A program made the translations under genes and the position numbers. A DNA stretch of 64,000 bases from Aliarcobacter thereius LMG 24486 (GTDB lineage: Bacteria > Campylobacterota > Campylobacteria > Campylobacterales > Arcobacteraceae): assembly GCF_004214815.1 (NCBI RefSeq), contig NZ_CP035926.1:186001-250000 (forward strand). The letters are read 5' to 3'. Shown here one piece after another: positions 19,105 to 29,221 of the stretch. The notes beneath the pieces were generated by a model. The model made no database searches. It was not told the origin of the DNA and was given only the letters and a program-made list of their open reading frames with translations. Numbering within the stretch: position 1 is the stretch's first letter; every line of letters starts with the position of its first letter.

Positions 19105-19455
19105 ATGATAGGTATAGATATAGTAAATATTGATAGAGTAAAAAAATTAAAAGATAAGTTTGAAGATAAGTTTTATGATAGATTTTTAAGTAGTTCAGAA
19201 AAACTTTTAATACAAAGAGTTGAAACAGCAGCTGGATTTTGGGCAGCAAAAGAAGCAGCTAGTAAAGCAATAGGTACAGGTATTGGAGAAGTTTGTAATT
19301 TTAATGATATAAAAATAAATAAAGATAAAAATAATGCTCCAAAAATCAAGTATAGTAAAGCTTTAAGAAAAAAATTCAATATTAAAAAATCATATCTTAG
19401 TATTACACATGATGGTGGATTTGCTATTGCTGTTGTTGTAAATATTTTTAAATAA
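19105..19455 (+). CDS. acpS: Holo-[acyl-carrier-protein] synthase AcpS
   Basis: AcpS transfers 4'-phosphopantetheine from CoA to acyl carrier protein. The family motifs GIDIVNIDRV (Asp5) and FWAAKEAASKA (Glu50) are intact. The length of 116 residues is usual. AGGATT is five bases before the ATG. It is divergent from the ABC permease, with only 29 bases between the two starts. panC, an early CoA-pathway gene, lies nearby on the other strand. Confidence 0.95.
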   Translation: MIGIDIVNIDRVKKLKDKFEDKFYDRFLSSSEKLLIQRVETAAGFWAAKEAASKAIGTGIGEVCNFNDIKINKDKNNAPKIKYSKALRKKFNIKKSYLSITHDGGFAIAVVVNIFK

Positions 19456-19468
19456 TAAAGGAAAATTT

Positions 19469-20170
19469 ATGATGAATTGTGATGATAAACTAGGAGTTTG
19501 TTCTATAAATAGTGATAAAAATTCAAATATAAAATTTGAATTAGATAAAAAAGATACACTATATTATATCGGTGATCCTATGTGTTCTTGGTGTTATGGA
19601 ATGAGTGATATATTAAAAAATATAGAAAAATATTGCAAAACAAATGATATAAAATTTCAAATTCTGGTAGCTGGATTAAGAGCTGGTGGTGGTGATGTTT
19701 GGAATGATAATTTTAAATCTTTTTTAAAGAATGAGTGGAGTAAAATATCAGAACTTACTAAAAAAGAGTTCTCTTTTTCTATATTGGATTTAGATTTTTT
19801 TAATTATGATACAAGACCAGCTTGTAAAGCTGTATATATAGTAAAATTACTTATAAAAGATAATAGTACAAAAATTCTTGAGTTTTTTTCAGCAATTCAA
19901 AATAAATTTTATGCAAAATCAGAAGATCCTAAAGAGTTGAAGTTTTATGAAGAAATTTGTAAAGAAAATGAAATTGATTTTGATGAATTTACAAATTTAT
20001 TTAATGATAAGAAAATAGAAGATGATTTAGAAAAAGAGTTTTTATTTTCAAGGACTTTTTCATCTTCAATGCCAAGTTTAGTTTTTATTAAGGAAGAGAA
20101 GAAAACTAATATCTCTATTGGATATAGTAAATATGAAGATGTAGTTTCTAAATTGGAAAAAATATTATAA
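19469..20170 (+). CDS. DsbA-family thiol oxidoreductase, cytoplasmic type
   Basis: A thioredoxin-like DsbA/FrnE fold is indicated by DPMCSWCYG, with a CSWC active site at Cys39-Cys42, and a long helical insertion. The closing SSMPSLVFIKEE is consistent with the cis-proline region. There is no signal peptide, so it probably acts in the cytoplasm. Oddly, the first 11 residues hold another cysteine pair (Cys4 and Cys11). The substrate is unknown; it follows acpS by 13 bases. Confidence 0.8.
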   Translation: MMNCDDKLGVCSINSDKNSNIKFELDKKDTLYYIGDPMCSWCYGMSDILKNIEKYCKTNDIKFQILVAGLRAGGGDVWNDNFKSFLKNEWSKISELTKKEFSFSILDLDFFNYDTRPACKAVYIVKLLIKDNSTKILEFFSAIQNKFYAKSEDPKELKFYEEICKENEIDFDEFTNLFNDKKIEDDLEKEFLFSRTFSSSMPSLVFIKEEKKTNISIGYSKYEDVVSKLEKIL

Positions 20171-20195
20171 GATAGGTCTAAATTACCTATCTTAT
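20167..20195. terminator. Bidirectional hairpin between the DsbA-family gene and gltS
   Basis: The 11-bp arms at 20167-20177 and 20185-20195 are perfect complements around a seven-base loop. The stem starts in the last codon of the DsbA-family gene, five bases before the convergent gltS stop side. Confidence 0.65.
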
Positions 20196-20199
20196 TTGA

Positions 20200-21429
20200 T
20201 TAACCTAAAAACTTTAAAATAGTTTGAATAATAGAAGCATTAATTAAATCTACAAAAAATGCTCCACAAAGAGGAACTATTAAAAATGCTTTTGAAGAAG
20301 AACCATAAGTATTTGTAATTGCTTGCATATTTGCAACTGCTGTTGGAGTAGCTCCAAGTCCAAAACCACAATGACCAGCTGCTAAAACACTTGCATCGTA
20401 GTTTTTACCCATAACTCTAAAAGTAATAAAGTAAGCATATAAAACCATAGCAAGAACTTGAGTTAATAAAATAATAGTTAAAGAACCTGCTAAATCTGAT
20501 AATTGCCAAAGCTTTAAAGATAGTAAAGCCATAGCTAAATATAAAGATAAAGCAGCATTTCCAAATACATCAATAGCTCTATCAAAAATCTCAATCTTTA
20601 ATAAATTTTCCAAAATATTTCTTAATAAAACTCCACCACCTAAAGCCCAAACAAATGTAGGAAGTTCAAAAGAAGAGCCTTTTGTAATATTTGTCATAAA
20701 ATCAGCAAATGCTAAACAAGCTGCAAAAAGACCTAAAGTTGTAATAGCACTATTTGTAGTAATTAATCTTACTGCTCTTGGATATTCAAAAGGAACAAAC
20801 TCATCAATAGTTTTTTTATCATCATTCTCTTTATCATTTTCAAAATCTTTTTCTTCTGCTAATTTATGCTTATTAATTAAGAATTTTGCAAGAGGACCAC
20901 CAATAACTCCTCCCATTACAAGACCAAAAGTTGCAGCAGCCATACCTAAAGTTGTTGCACCTTCTATTGCATATTTTGTTTCAAGAATTTCACCCCAAGC
21001 ACCAGCTGTTCCATGACCACCTGTTAAAGTTATAGAACCTGCTATTAAACCAATAAGAGGGTCTATTCCTAAAAGTGTAGCAAGAGATATTCCAATAAAA
21101 TCTTGAATTAAAATGAAAAAAGCAATAACAAATAAGAAAATAACAAGGCTAGAACCACCCTCTTTTAATTTGTAAAAGTTTGCACTTAGACCAATTGAAG
21201 CAAAAAATATCAACATAAAACTAGTTTGTAAATCACTATTTGTTGTTATACTATAACCCCAAAAATTATAAACAATAGTTGTTATAAATGCTGCTACAAG
21301 TCCTCCAGCTACTGGTTCAGGTATATTGTACCTTCTTAAAAAACTTATTCTATTTACTAAAAATTTCCCTAGTAATAGAACTATAACGGCTGCTATTAAA
21401 GTATAATATGCATTAAATGTAAAATTCAT
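20200..21429 (-). CDS. gltS: Sodium/glutamate symporter GltS
   Basis: GltS imports glutamate with sodium. The 409-residue protein has about ten membrane helices in two inverted halves, each with a glycine-rich re-entrant loop (SITLTGGHGTAGAWG in the first, AGHCGFGLGATPTAVANM in the second), which are signatures of the ESS family. It lies 38 bases after ruvX on the same strand. Glutamate is a key carbon and nitrogen source for Arcobacter-type organisms that do not use sugars well (family knowledge). Confidence 0.95.
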   Translation of the reverse strand: MNFTFNAYYTLIAAVIVLLLGKFLVNRISFLRRYNIPEPVAGGLVAAFITTIVYNFWGYSITTNSDLQTSFMLIFFASIGLSANFYKLKEGGSSLVIFLFVIAFFILIQDFIGISLATLLGIDPLIGLIAGSITLTGGHGTAGAWGEILETKYAIEGATTLGMAAATFGLVMGGVIGGPLAKFLINKHKLAEEKDFENDKENDDKKTIDEFVPFEYPRAVRLITTNSAITTLGLFAACLAFADFMTNITKGSSFELPTFVWALGGGVLLRNILENLLKIEIFDRAIDVFGNAALSLYLAMALLSLKLWQLSDLAGSLTIILLTQVLAMVLYAYFITFRVMGKNYDASVLAAGHCGFGLGATPTAVANMQAITNTYGSSSKAFLIVPLCGAFFVDLINASIIQTILKFLG

Positions 21430-21467
21430 ACGATGTTCACCTTCCTAATTTTAAATTTTAATTTATT

Positions 21468-21851
21468 TTATAGTTTTTTTCTTAAATATCTTTCTAAAAT
21501 AATTTTTGCAGCGATAGAATCTATTCTTCCATCCCTTATATGCTTTACTTCACCTTTCATAAGCTCTTTTGCTTCTATTGAACTTAAGTTTTCTTCTTGA
21601 AATTCAAAAGGAATTTTTAAATTAAGAAGATTAGTAAAGTGTTTTATCCTATTTTGCGTATCAATATTTGAACTAGGAAGCCCAATTATTAATTTTTCAA
21701 TTTCCCATTCTTCTAAAAAAGAGTTAACATCTTTAGCAGCTTGATTTCTATTTTTTCTTATAATAGCTGGAAGAGGAGTCACTACATCATTCATTAAACA
21801 TATAGAAACTCCAACTCTTTTTAAACCAATATCTAAAGAAGCTATTTTCAA
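21468..21851 (-). CDS. ruvX: Holliday-junction resolvase-like / pre-16S rRNA nuclease RuvX (YqgF)
   Basis: The RNase H-fold protein of 127 residues has the expected N-terminal DIGLKRVGVS (about 6-15), a central IIGLPS, and a C-terminal RDGRIDSIAAKIIL carrying the last acidic residue. YqgF proteins process the 16S rRNA 5' end in E. coli. It overlaps the MTHFR-family gene by four bases. Confidence 0.93.
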   Translation of the reverse strand: MKIASLDIGLKRVGVSICLMNDVVTPLPAIIRKNRNQAAKDVNSFLEEWEIEKLIIGLPSSNIDTQNRIKHFTNLLNLKIPFEFQEENLSSIEAKELMKGEVKHIRDGRIDSIAAKIILERYLRKKL

Positions 21852-22762
21852 GATAAAAGTTCACTTGCAACATCAAATTTATTATTTGAAGTCATTAGAT
21901 GAATTTTTGGATGAATTTTATTTATCTCTTTAAAAAGATTTTGACTTAATTGCATTCCTACTTTATACTCTTCTTCTTCACTTATAGTATGTGCTTTTTC
22001 TAGTTCATCAATCCACAATTGAGGAACATGAATTCCTGGAACTTGTGCAGATAAGAAAAGAGCAGTTCTAAGCTTCGTAATAGGAAAAAGTCCAAGAATT
22101 AGTTGAGATTTTCTTTTTTCCCCTTCAACATTTTCTTTTGCATTTTCAAAAGATTCTAAAAGTTTTTTAACATTTTCAATATTAAAAACAGGTTGAGTAA
22201 TAACGCCAACAGCACCATTTTGAATCTTTTGATGCATCTTTTTTTCCAATGAGCCAAAATTTTTCGCGTAAGAGTTTACAACAGAAAAAGGAAAAATTTG
22301 CTTAGGTTCAATTTTAAATGGTCTTCCTGATACATCCATTCCATAATTAAAAGATTTAATCATTTTTAGAAGCATTAGTGAATTTGCTTCAAAAACACCT
22401 TTGCTATTTGGTTGATCACTCATATGAGCAGGATCTCCTGTAAGAGCTAAAATAGCTCTAATATCAAAATCATTTGCCCCTAATATATCTGATTGTAAAG
22501 CAATCCTATTTCTATCTCGCATAGTCATTGTTGCAATTACTGGTTTTTTAAACTCAGATTGAAGCTTTAGAGCTGCAAAAAGTGAACTATATTTTAATTT
22601 TGCCAAAGGGTTATCTGTGCAAGTAAAACCATCAACTTTTGAATCAATTTTAAATTTCTTAATTTTTTCAATAATATTGTGCATAGATGGTTCGTGTTGA
22701 GGTGTTGTTTCAAGAGTTAAAAATTTATCTTCTTGAAGTTTTTGAATAAGTATTTCAAACAT
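21848..22762 (-). CDS. Methylenetetrahydrofolate reductase-family protein
   Basis: The 304-residue TIM-barrel protein fits the PF02219 family: an early glutamate in LTLETTPQHEPS, the flavin-site phrase ILALTGDP, and a barrel strand GAVGVITQPVFN. MetF reduces methylene-THF to methyl-THF for methionine synthesis. However, the N-terminal FEFFPP motif of classic MetF is replaced, so it may be a divergent paralogue with a related folate or flavin role. It is co-transcribed with ruvX. Confidence 0.75.
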   Translation of the reverse strand: MFEILIQKLQEDKFLTLETTPQHEPSMHNIIEKIKKFKIDSKVDGFTCTDNPLAKLKYSSLFAALKLQSEFKKPVIATMTMRDRNRIALQSDILGANDFDIRAILALTGDPAHMSDQPNSKGVFEANSLMLLKMIKSFNYGMDVSGRPFKIEPKQIFPFSVVNSYAKNFGSLEKKMHQKIQNGAVGVITQPVFNIENVKKLLESFENAKENVEGEKRKSQLILGLFPITKLRTALFLSAQVPGIHVPQLWIDELEKAHTISEEEEYKVGMQLSQNLFKEINKIHPKIHLMTSNNKFDVASELLS

Positions 22763-22805
22763 AAAAAATATTCCTTTTTGAACTATTTAGTTAAATTTAG
22801 TTATT

Positions 22806-22811
22806 ATTATA
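22806..22811 (-). promoter_or_regulatory. -10 box for the MTHFR-family gene and ruvX
   Basis: On the minus strand a TATAAT box lies 43 bases upstream of the ATG at 22762, with AAAAAGGA as the ribosome-binding site. The divergent gene serB shares this 78-base gap. Confidence 0.45.
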
Positions 22812-22840
22812 CCTTTTATATTTAAAATTTTAGGATATTT

Positions 22841-23467
22841 ATGAAATTAGCAGTATTTGATTTTGACTCAACACTTATGGATGGAGAGACAATAGATATT
22901 TTAGCAGAAGAGTTTGGACTAGGGGATAAAGTTAAACAAATAACTGAAGAAGCTATGAGTGGAAGACTTGATTTTTTTGAATCATTAATTCAAAGAGTTG
23001 CTTTATTAAAAGGGATGGAACACAAAAAAGTTGTTGATATTTGTGCAAATTTACCTTTAATGAATGGAGCTTATGAGGTAGTTAGTGAACTAAAAAATAT
23101 GAACTATAAAGTGGTTTGCTTTAGTGGTGGCTTTAGAGTTGGTACATCTCCTGCTAAAGATAAATTAGGACTTGATGCTGATTTCTCAAATATTCTACAT
23201 GAAAAAGATGGAGTTTTAACAGGGCTTGTTGGTGGAGATATGATGTTTTCACACTCAAAAGGAGATATGATAAGAAGATTACAAAAACTTTTAAATGTTA
23301 CAAAAAGTAATACTTTAGTTTGTGGAGATGGGGCAAATGATTTATCAATGTTCTATGAAGCTGATACAAGAGTTGCATTTTGTGCAAAAGAAGTTTTAAA
23401 AAAAGAAGCTAATATCATAATAGATACAAAAGACTTAAGAAAAATTTTAGAACATATAAAGGCTTAA
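22841..23467 (+). CDS. serB: Phosphoserine phosphatase SerB
   Basis: SerB hydrolyses phosphoserine to serine. HAD motif I is FDFDSTLMDGE (Asp7 nucleophile, Asp9), motif II is CFSGGF near residue 90, and motif III/IV is VCGDGANDLSM near 160. The 208 residues form the catalytic core without an ACT domain. It is followed two bases later by tal, a pairing also known in Campylobacter. serA is at the other end of the window. Confidence 0.95.
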   Translation: MKLAVFDFDSTLMDGETIDILAEEFGLGDKVKQITEEAMSGRLDFFESLIQRVALLKGMEHKKVVDICANLPLMNGAYEVVSELKNMNYKVVCFSGGFRVGTSPAKDKLGLDADFSNILHEKDGVLTGLVGGDMMFSHSKGDMIRRLQKLLNVTKSNTLVCGDGANDLSMFYEADTRVAFCAKEVLKKEANIIIDTKDLRKILEHIKA

Positions 23468-23469
23468 TT

Positions 23470-24462
23470 ATGAAACAATTTGAGGATATAAACTATTCAA
23501 TTTGGTGTGATTTTATTGAAAGAGATTTTTTAGAAAATAGATTTCAAGAGATAATAAATGATGAAATAATTAAAGGTGCTACTTCAAATCCAGCTATTTT
23601 TGAATCATCAATTACATCTTCAGGAGCATATGAACAACAACTTTTAATACTTCAAGCAAATGATAATAAAGCTATTTACGAAGAACTAGCATTTACAGAT
23701 ATTAAAAGAGCAGCAGAAATTTTAGAACCACTTTACTCAAATAATAGTGATAATGGATTTATATCTATTGAAGTTGATCCACTTTTATGTGATGATGCAG
23801 AAGCAACAATTTCTGAGGGATTAAGAATCTCAAAATATCTAAATGCAGATAATGTAATGATTAAAATTCCAGCAACACAAGCTGGTTATATAGCTATGAA
23901 AGAACTTACAAGTAAAGGAATACATGTAAATGCAACACTTATTTTTTCAGTTGAACAAGCAATTGAGTGTGCAAAAGCTTTAGATGAAGGTATAAAAGCA
24001 TCAAATAAAAATATAAAAGCTGTTGTTTCTGTATTTGTATCAAGATTTGATAGAGCTATTGATAGTGATTTAATCTTAAAAGGTTTAACTCCTTCAAAAT
24101 TAGGGATAATAAATGCTACAAAATGTTATCACGAGATTGAGAAATTTGGAAATAAAAATATAAGAACTCTTTTTGCAAGTACAGGTGTAAAAGGAAATGG
24201 ATTAAGTCCAACTTATTATATAGATAATTTAATTTATCCAAATAGTATAAATACAGCTCCTCTTTCAACTATTGAAGAGTGGATAAAAGATGGTAAGAAA
24301 GAAGCCTGTGAGATTTTAAGTGAAGCAAAATGTGATGAATATTTTGAAGAGCTATCAAAAGAGGGATTTAATGTAGATGAAATATCTAAAAAACTTCTAG
24401 AAGATGGTTTAGAATCTTTCAAAGTTTCATTTAAAGAGCTTTTAGAAAAAGTAAAAAATTAA
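23470..24462 (+). CDS. tal: Transaldolase
   Basis: Transaldolase moves a three-carbon unit in the non-oxidative pentose phosphate pathway, supplying erythrose-4-phosphate. The Schiff-base lysine lies in NVMIKIPATQAGY (Lys132), and the GATSNPAIFESSI start of the barrel (about 36-48) is typical. Its 330 residues match the bacterial monofunctional form. The downstream aroF uses erythrose-4-phosphate, so the neighbours are metabolically linked. Confidence 0.95.
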   Translation: MKQFEDINYSIWCDFIERDFLENRFQEIINDEIIKGATSNPAIFESSITSSGAYEQQLLILQANDNKAIYEELAFTDIKRAAEILEPLYSNNSDNGFISIEVDPLLCDDAEATISEGLRISKYLNADNVMIKIPATQAGYIAMKELTSKGIHVNATLIFSVEQAIECAKALDEGIKASNKNIKAVVSVFVSRFDRAIDSDLILKGLTPSKLGIINATKCYHEIEKFGNKNIRTLFASTGVKGNGLSPTYYIDNLIYPNSINTAPLSTIEEWIKDGKKEACEILSEAKCDEYFEELSKEGFNVDEISKKLLEDGLESFKVSFKELLEKVKN

Positions 24463-24477
24463 TTCAAAGTTAAGATA

Positions 24478-24500
24478 TATTGGATAAAATTTTTCCAATA
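24478..24500 (+). terminator. Weak hairpin between tal and aroF
   Basis: A seven-base stem (24478-24484 with 24494-24500) with a nine-base loop lies in the 62-base gap, followed by AT-rich sequence. It could attenuate read-through into aroF. The stem is short and may be chance. Confidence 0.3.
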
Positions 24501-24524
24501 ATAATATAAAATAAGGGTAGAAAA

Positions 24525-25877
24525 ATGAAAAACTGGAATCCTCATTCATGGAGAAATTTTCCAATAAAGCAACAACCGACTTATAATGATTTAAATATTT
24601 TAAAAGCTGTTGAAAAAGAGATTGCATCTTATCCACCTTTAATTTTTGCAGGAGAAGCACTAAACCTTAAAAAACAACTTGCAAATGTTGTAAACAAAGA
24701 AGCATTTTTACTTCAAGGTGGAGATTGTGCTGAGTCATTTAATGTATTTAATGCTACAAATATTAAAGATTTATTTAAAGTTATGATGCAAATGGCAGTT
24801 GTTCTTACATTTTCAGGTGGTTGTCCTGTTGTAAAAGTTGGTCGTGTTGCTGGGCAATTTGCTAAACCAAGAAGTTCAGATTTTGAAGAGATAAATGGAA
24901 TAAGTTTCCCTTCTTATAGAGGAGATATTATAAATGATATTGATTTTACAAAAGAAGCAAGAGAACCAAATGCTAAAAAACTTTTAAAAGCATATAATCA
25001 AAGTGCTGCTACAATGAACCTTTTAAGAGCTTTTGCAAGAGGTGGAATGGCTGATTTAAATCAAGTACATATTTGGAATTTAGATTTTGTTAAAGATAAT
25101 ACTTTAGGAACAAAATATGAGGAGATTGCAGATAAAATTAGTGAGAGTTTAGCATTTATGAAAGCATGTGGGATAACAAGTGAAAATACTCCACAACTAA
25201 ATCAAACTACACTTTTTACATCTCATGAAGCACTTTTGCTAAATTATGAAGAAGCACTTACAAGAAGAGATTCAATCACAGGAGATTGGTTTAACTGTTC
25301 TGCACATATGCTATGGATTGGAGATAGAACAAGAGATTTAGATGGTGCACACTTAGAGTATTTTAGAGGAATTAAAAATCCTATTGGTTGTAAAGTTGGA
25401 CCATCTATGAAAGAAGATGAATTATTAAGATTAATTGATGCACTAAATCCAGAAAATGAAGCTGGAAGATTAAACTTAATTGTAAGAATGGGAAATGAAA
25501 AAATTGCAGAGCATTTTCCAAAACTTCTTGCAAGAGTTGAAAAAGAGGGCAAAAAAGTATTATGGTCAAGTGATCCAATGCACGGAAATACTATAAAAGC
25601 TGAAAATGGATATAAAACAAGGGATTTTGAATCTATTTTAGGAGAAGTTAAACAGTTTTTCCAAATACATAAAGCTCAAGGATCTTATGCTGGTGGAATT
25701 CATCTTGAAATGACTGGACAAAATGTAACTGAATGTACAGGAAGTAGATCTTCAGCTATTACTCAAAGTGATTTAGCAAGTAGATATCATACTCAATGTG
25801 ATCCAAGACTAAATGCTGATCAAGCATTAGAACTATCATTTATGATAGCAGAAACTTTAAAAGAAGCTAGAAAATAA
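24525..25877 (+). CDS. aroF: Class II DAHP synthase
   Basis: It condenses phosphoenolpyruvate and erythrose-4-phosphate to DAHP, the first shikimate step. The start [16 protein letters not shown] and the later [25 protein letters not shown] and [15 protein letters not shown] are characteristic of the plant-like class II (AroA-II) family, as is the length of 450 residues. Metal-binding Cys, His and Glu residues are present in those motifs. Confidence 0.96.
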   Translation: MKNWNPHSWRNFPIKQQPTYNDLNILKAVEKEIASYPPLIFAGEALNLKKQLANVVNKEAFLLQGGDCAESFNVFNATNIKDLFKVMMQMAVVLTFSGGCPVVKVGRVAGQFAKPRSSDFEEINGISFPSYRGDIINDIDFTKEAREPNAKKLLKAYNQSAATMNLLRAFARGGMADLNQVHIWNLDFVKDNTLGTKYEEIADKISESLAFMKACGITSENTPQLNQTTLFTSHEALLLNYEEALTRRDSITGDWFNCSAHMLWIGDRTRDLDGAHLEYFRGIKNPIGCKVGPSMKEDELLRLIDALNPENEAGRLNLIVRMGNEKIAEHFPKLLARVEKEGKKVLWSSDPMHGNTIKAENGYKTRDFESILGEVKQFFQIHKAQGSYAGGIHLEMTGQNVTECTGSRSSAITQSDLASRYHTQCDPRLNADQALELSFMIAETLKEARK

Positions 25878-25882
25878 GTAAA

Positions 25883-25914
25883 TATAAGAAGATTTATATA
25901 AAAATCTTCTTATA
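25883..25914. terminator. Bidirectional hairpin between aroF and the ArsC-like gene
   Basis: A perfect 13-bp stem (25883-25895 with 25902-25914) with a six-base loop starts five bases after the aroF stop and covers the last codons of the convergent ArsC-like gene. Confidence 0.65.
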
Positions 25915-26235
25915 CTCATCTTCATCCCAAGCAACGATAAGTTTATCTTCAAACTCAATAACAGGTCTTTTGAAAAGCATGGGTTCTTTGCAAAGCCATT
26001 CATATTTTCCATTTTCATCAAGATTCAACTCTTTTAAGTTTAGAGTTTTATATTTTGTACCTTTGTTATTAAAAAGTAAATTTATATCAGCTTTTTTTGT
26101 CCACTCTTTTACTTTTGAAGCATCAGGTGTCTCTTTTTTAAAGTCAAAGAAATCAACTTCTATATTGTTATCTTTAAAAAACTTTAGAGCATTTCTTACA
26201 CTTCCACAAGTTTTAATACCGTAAACTTTTATCAT
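25894..26235 (-). CDS. ArsC/Spx-family thioredoxin-fold protein (YffB-like)
   Basis: The 113-residue protein has the single active cysteine of the family in YGIKTCGSVR (Cys10), a central DFKKETPD, and the RPVIEFEDKLIVAWDE tail. It lacks the flanking features that would mark true arsenate reductase, and there are no ars genes nearby; a YffB/Spx-like glutathione-dependent reductase is likelier. It follows gatC by three bases. Confidence 0.85.
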   Translation of the reverse strand: MIKVYGIKTCGSVRNALKFFKDNNIEVDFFDFKKETPDASKVKEWTKKADINLLFNNKGTKYKTLNLKELNLDENGKYEWLCKEPMLFKRPVIEFEDKLIVAWDEDEYKKIFI

Positions 26236-26238
26236 TTC

Positions 26239-26538
26239 TTACTCAATAATCTTTGGAACTACAAAGTGATTATCTTCACTTTTTGGAGCATTTCTTAAGA
26301 TACTATCAGATATCTCTTTACTTGAAATAGAGATATCATCTCTTAATAAAGTTCCACCAGAAATAGGATTTACATATGCTTCAACTTTTGAAACATCAAC
26401 TTCATTTAAATTATTTATAAACTCAAGCATTTGAGAAATATCTTTTTTTATTTTATCTTTGTTTTCATCTTCTATTTTTAAACTTGATAATTTTTCAAGT
26501 TTTGCTATTAAGTTATCATCTACAACTATATTTGACAT
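26239..26538 (-). CDS. gatC: Asp/Glu-tRNA amidotransferase subunit C
   Basis: GatC stabilises the GatAB amidotransferase that converts misacylated Glu-tRNA(Gln) and Asp-tRNA(Asn). The 99-residue helical protein shows the family start LIAKLEKLSSLKIED and the later LREDxI-like LLRDDI. gatA and gatB are elsewhere. It lies between tgt and the ArsC-like gene on one strand. Confidence 0.93.
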   Translation of the reverse strand: MSNIVVDDNLIAKLEKLSSLKIEDENKDKIKKDISQMLEFINNLNEVDVSKVEAYVNPISGGTLLRDDISISSKEISDSILRNAPKSEDNHFVVPKIIE

Positions 26539-26581
26539 ACAATTCCTTTATTTTTAAAAATTTATTCTATCAAAAAAAAGT

Positions 26582-27739
<1,158 letters not shown>

Positions 27740-27771
27740 CTATCTAAAATCTACTATTAAACTTTTTAAGA

Positions 27772-27777
27772 TATAAT
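27772..27777 (+). promoter_or_regulatory. -10 box seven bases before the RCK_C-protein ATG
   Basis: TATAAT is followed by TTTGCCT and then ATG at 27785, with no purine-rich ribosome-binding site. This is the same TATAAT-N7-ATG geometry as at the ABC permease, compatible with a leaderless message. Confidence 0.45.
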
Positions 27778-27784
27778 TTTGCCT

Positions 27785-29221
27785 ATGAAAAAAATATTAA
27801 TAATACTAGATGGGATTGTTGCAAAGAAGTTATTACACAGAATTGTAGAGTCAAATACGGGCGATAATAGTTACGATGTAATCTATACAAATGATGTGAT
27901 TTTACCTCTTACTAAACCTAGCAATTTTACTTTTTATAAATTTGATCCAACATCAAATTCAAAATTATCTATGGTTTTAGATAAAGATGTTCATAGTGAA
28001 GTTTTAATGGCATTGAATTCAAAAGATGAGATGCTAAGTACAATTAAAATTATTAGAGAATATAAGAAAAATCTTCAAATCACTATTTTGGATTATTGGG
28101 GAATAAGTATAAAAGATCCTATGGTAAATGTCTATAAAGGAATAGATGTTTTAGCAAATGGAATGGTTGAAAGACTTCCAAATGTACCAGTTTTAGCACA
28201 GAATATTGGACTAAAACAAGGTGAGATTATGGAGATTAAAATTCCATTTGGAAGCTCTTATGCTTATAAATCTGTTGCAACTTTAGAGCATAAAGATTGG
28301 AGAATCTTTGGTATTTATAGAAATCAAAAACTATTAGAACTAAGAAGAAGTTTAGTAATAAAACCAAATGATATTATTTTAGTTATTGGAAAACCTAGTG
28401 TTTTGATGAATATTTACAATGTTATAGGAAAGACTCAAGGTCAGTTTCCTATGCCATTTGGAAGCAATATATATTTATATTTAGATCTATATTTAGAGTG
28501 TGAAGATAGTTTAAAGCTTCTTATAGATGGTACAAAATATCTAAATGAAAAACTTAAAAATTCACTTTTAATAGTAAGAATTACAAGACCAACAACACCA
28601 AGTATAATGACATTTATAAAAGAAAATTTAGAAGAGTCAAGATCAATTATTATTCATATTGATTACGCAAATAGAGGATTTAAAGAGTTATATAAAGAGG
28701 ATAATAGAAGATATAATATAGGTCTTCTAACTCCCTGTTTATCAATGTTTAAAAATAAAAATTCTTTATCTGATATTTTTGAGACAAATACACCTATTTA
28801 TAAAGTAGGATTAGAAAATTTAAGAGCTGCAAAAAATATTGCTGTTGTTTTAAATGATTATTCTTCATATGAACAAATTGCACCAATTGTATTTGATTTG
28901 GCAAGTCAATTAAAATTAAAATCAAAAGTTTTTAATCATGATCCAATAGGAGAAAAAGATAATCAAGATGAGCTTTTAAATAATTATGAAAATATTGCAA
29001 AAGTATTTAATGAAAAAGTTGAAATAATAAGTGGAGATAGTAATCCAATTAGAGAGCTAAGAAAACAAGAGTATATATTGCAAGTTCTTCCTTTAAAAGA
29101 GAAGATGTTTAGAAAAAGAAGTTTCTTTAAATTCATATATACAAATAGTGATTTAGTTGCATTTGATATGCAAAAATTTAATCAAATTCTAATACCAATA
29201 GCACAAGAGGAAAAAAATTGA
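27785..29221 (+). CDS. COG3400-type protein with RCK_C (TrkA_C) domain
   Basis: The 478-residue protein has a Rossmann-like N-terminal region (MKKILIILDG, without an intact GxGxxG). A clear TrkA_C/RCK_C domain follows at about 145-225 (GEIMEIKIPFGSSYAYKSVA, then IKPNDIILVIGKP), and about 240 further residues resemble a USP-like region. It has no membrane helices. RCK_C domains bind small ligands and gate potassium channels or transporters; no channel gene is adjacent. A TTG two codons upstream would place the start inside the -10 box. It overlaps murC. Confidence 0.75.
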   Translation: MKKILIILDGIVAKKLLHRIVESNTGDNSYDVIYTNDVILPLTKPSNFTFYKFDPTSNSKLSMVLDKDVHSEVLMALNSKDEMLSTIKIIREYKKNLQITILDYWGISIKDPMVNVYKGIDVLANGMVERLPNVPVLAQNIGLKQGEIMEIKIPFGSSYAYKSVATLEHKDWRIFGIYRNQKLLELRRSLVIKPNDIILVIGKPSVLMNIYNVIGKTQGQFPMPFGSNIYLYLDLYLECEDSLKLLIDGTKYLNEKLKNSLLIVRITRPTTPSIMTFIKENLEESRSIIIHIDYANRGFKELYKEDNRRYNIGLLTPCLSMFKNKNSLSDIFETNTPIYKVGLENLRAAKNIAVVLNDYSSYEQIAPIVFDLASQLKLKSKVFNHDPIGEKDNQDELLNNYENIAKVFNEKVEIISGDSNPIRELRKQEYILQVLPLKEKMFRKRSFFKFIYTNSDLVAFDMQKFNQILIPIAQEEKN

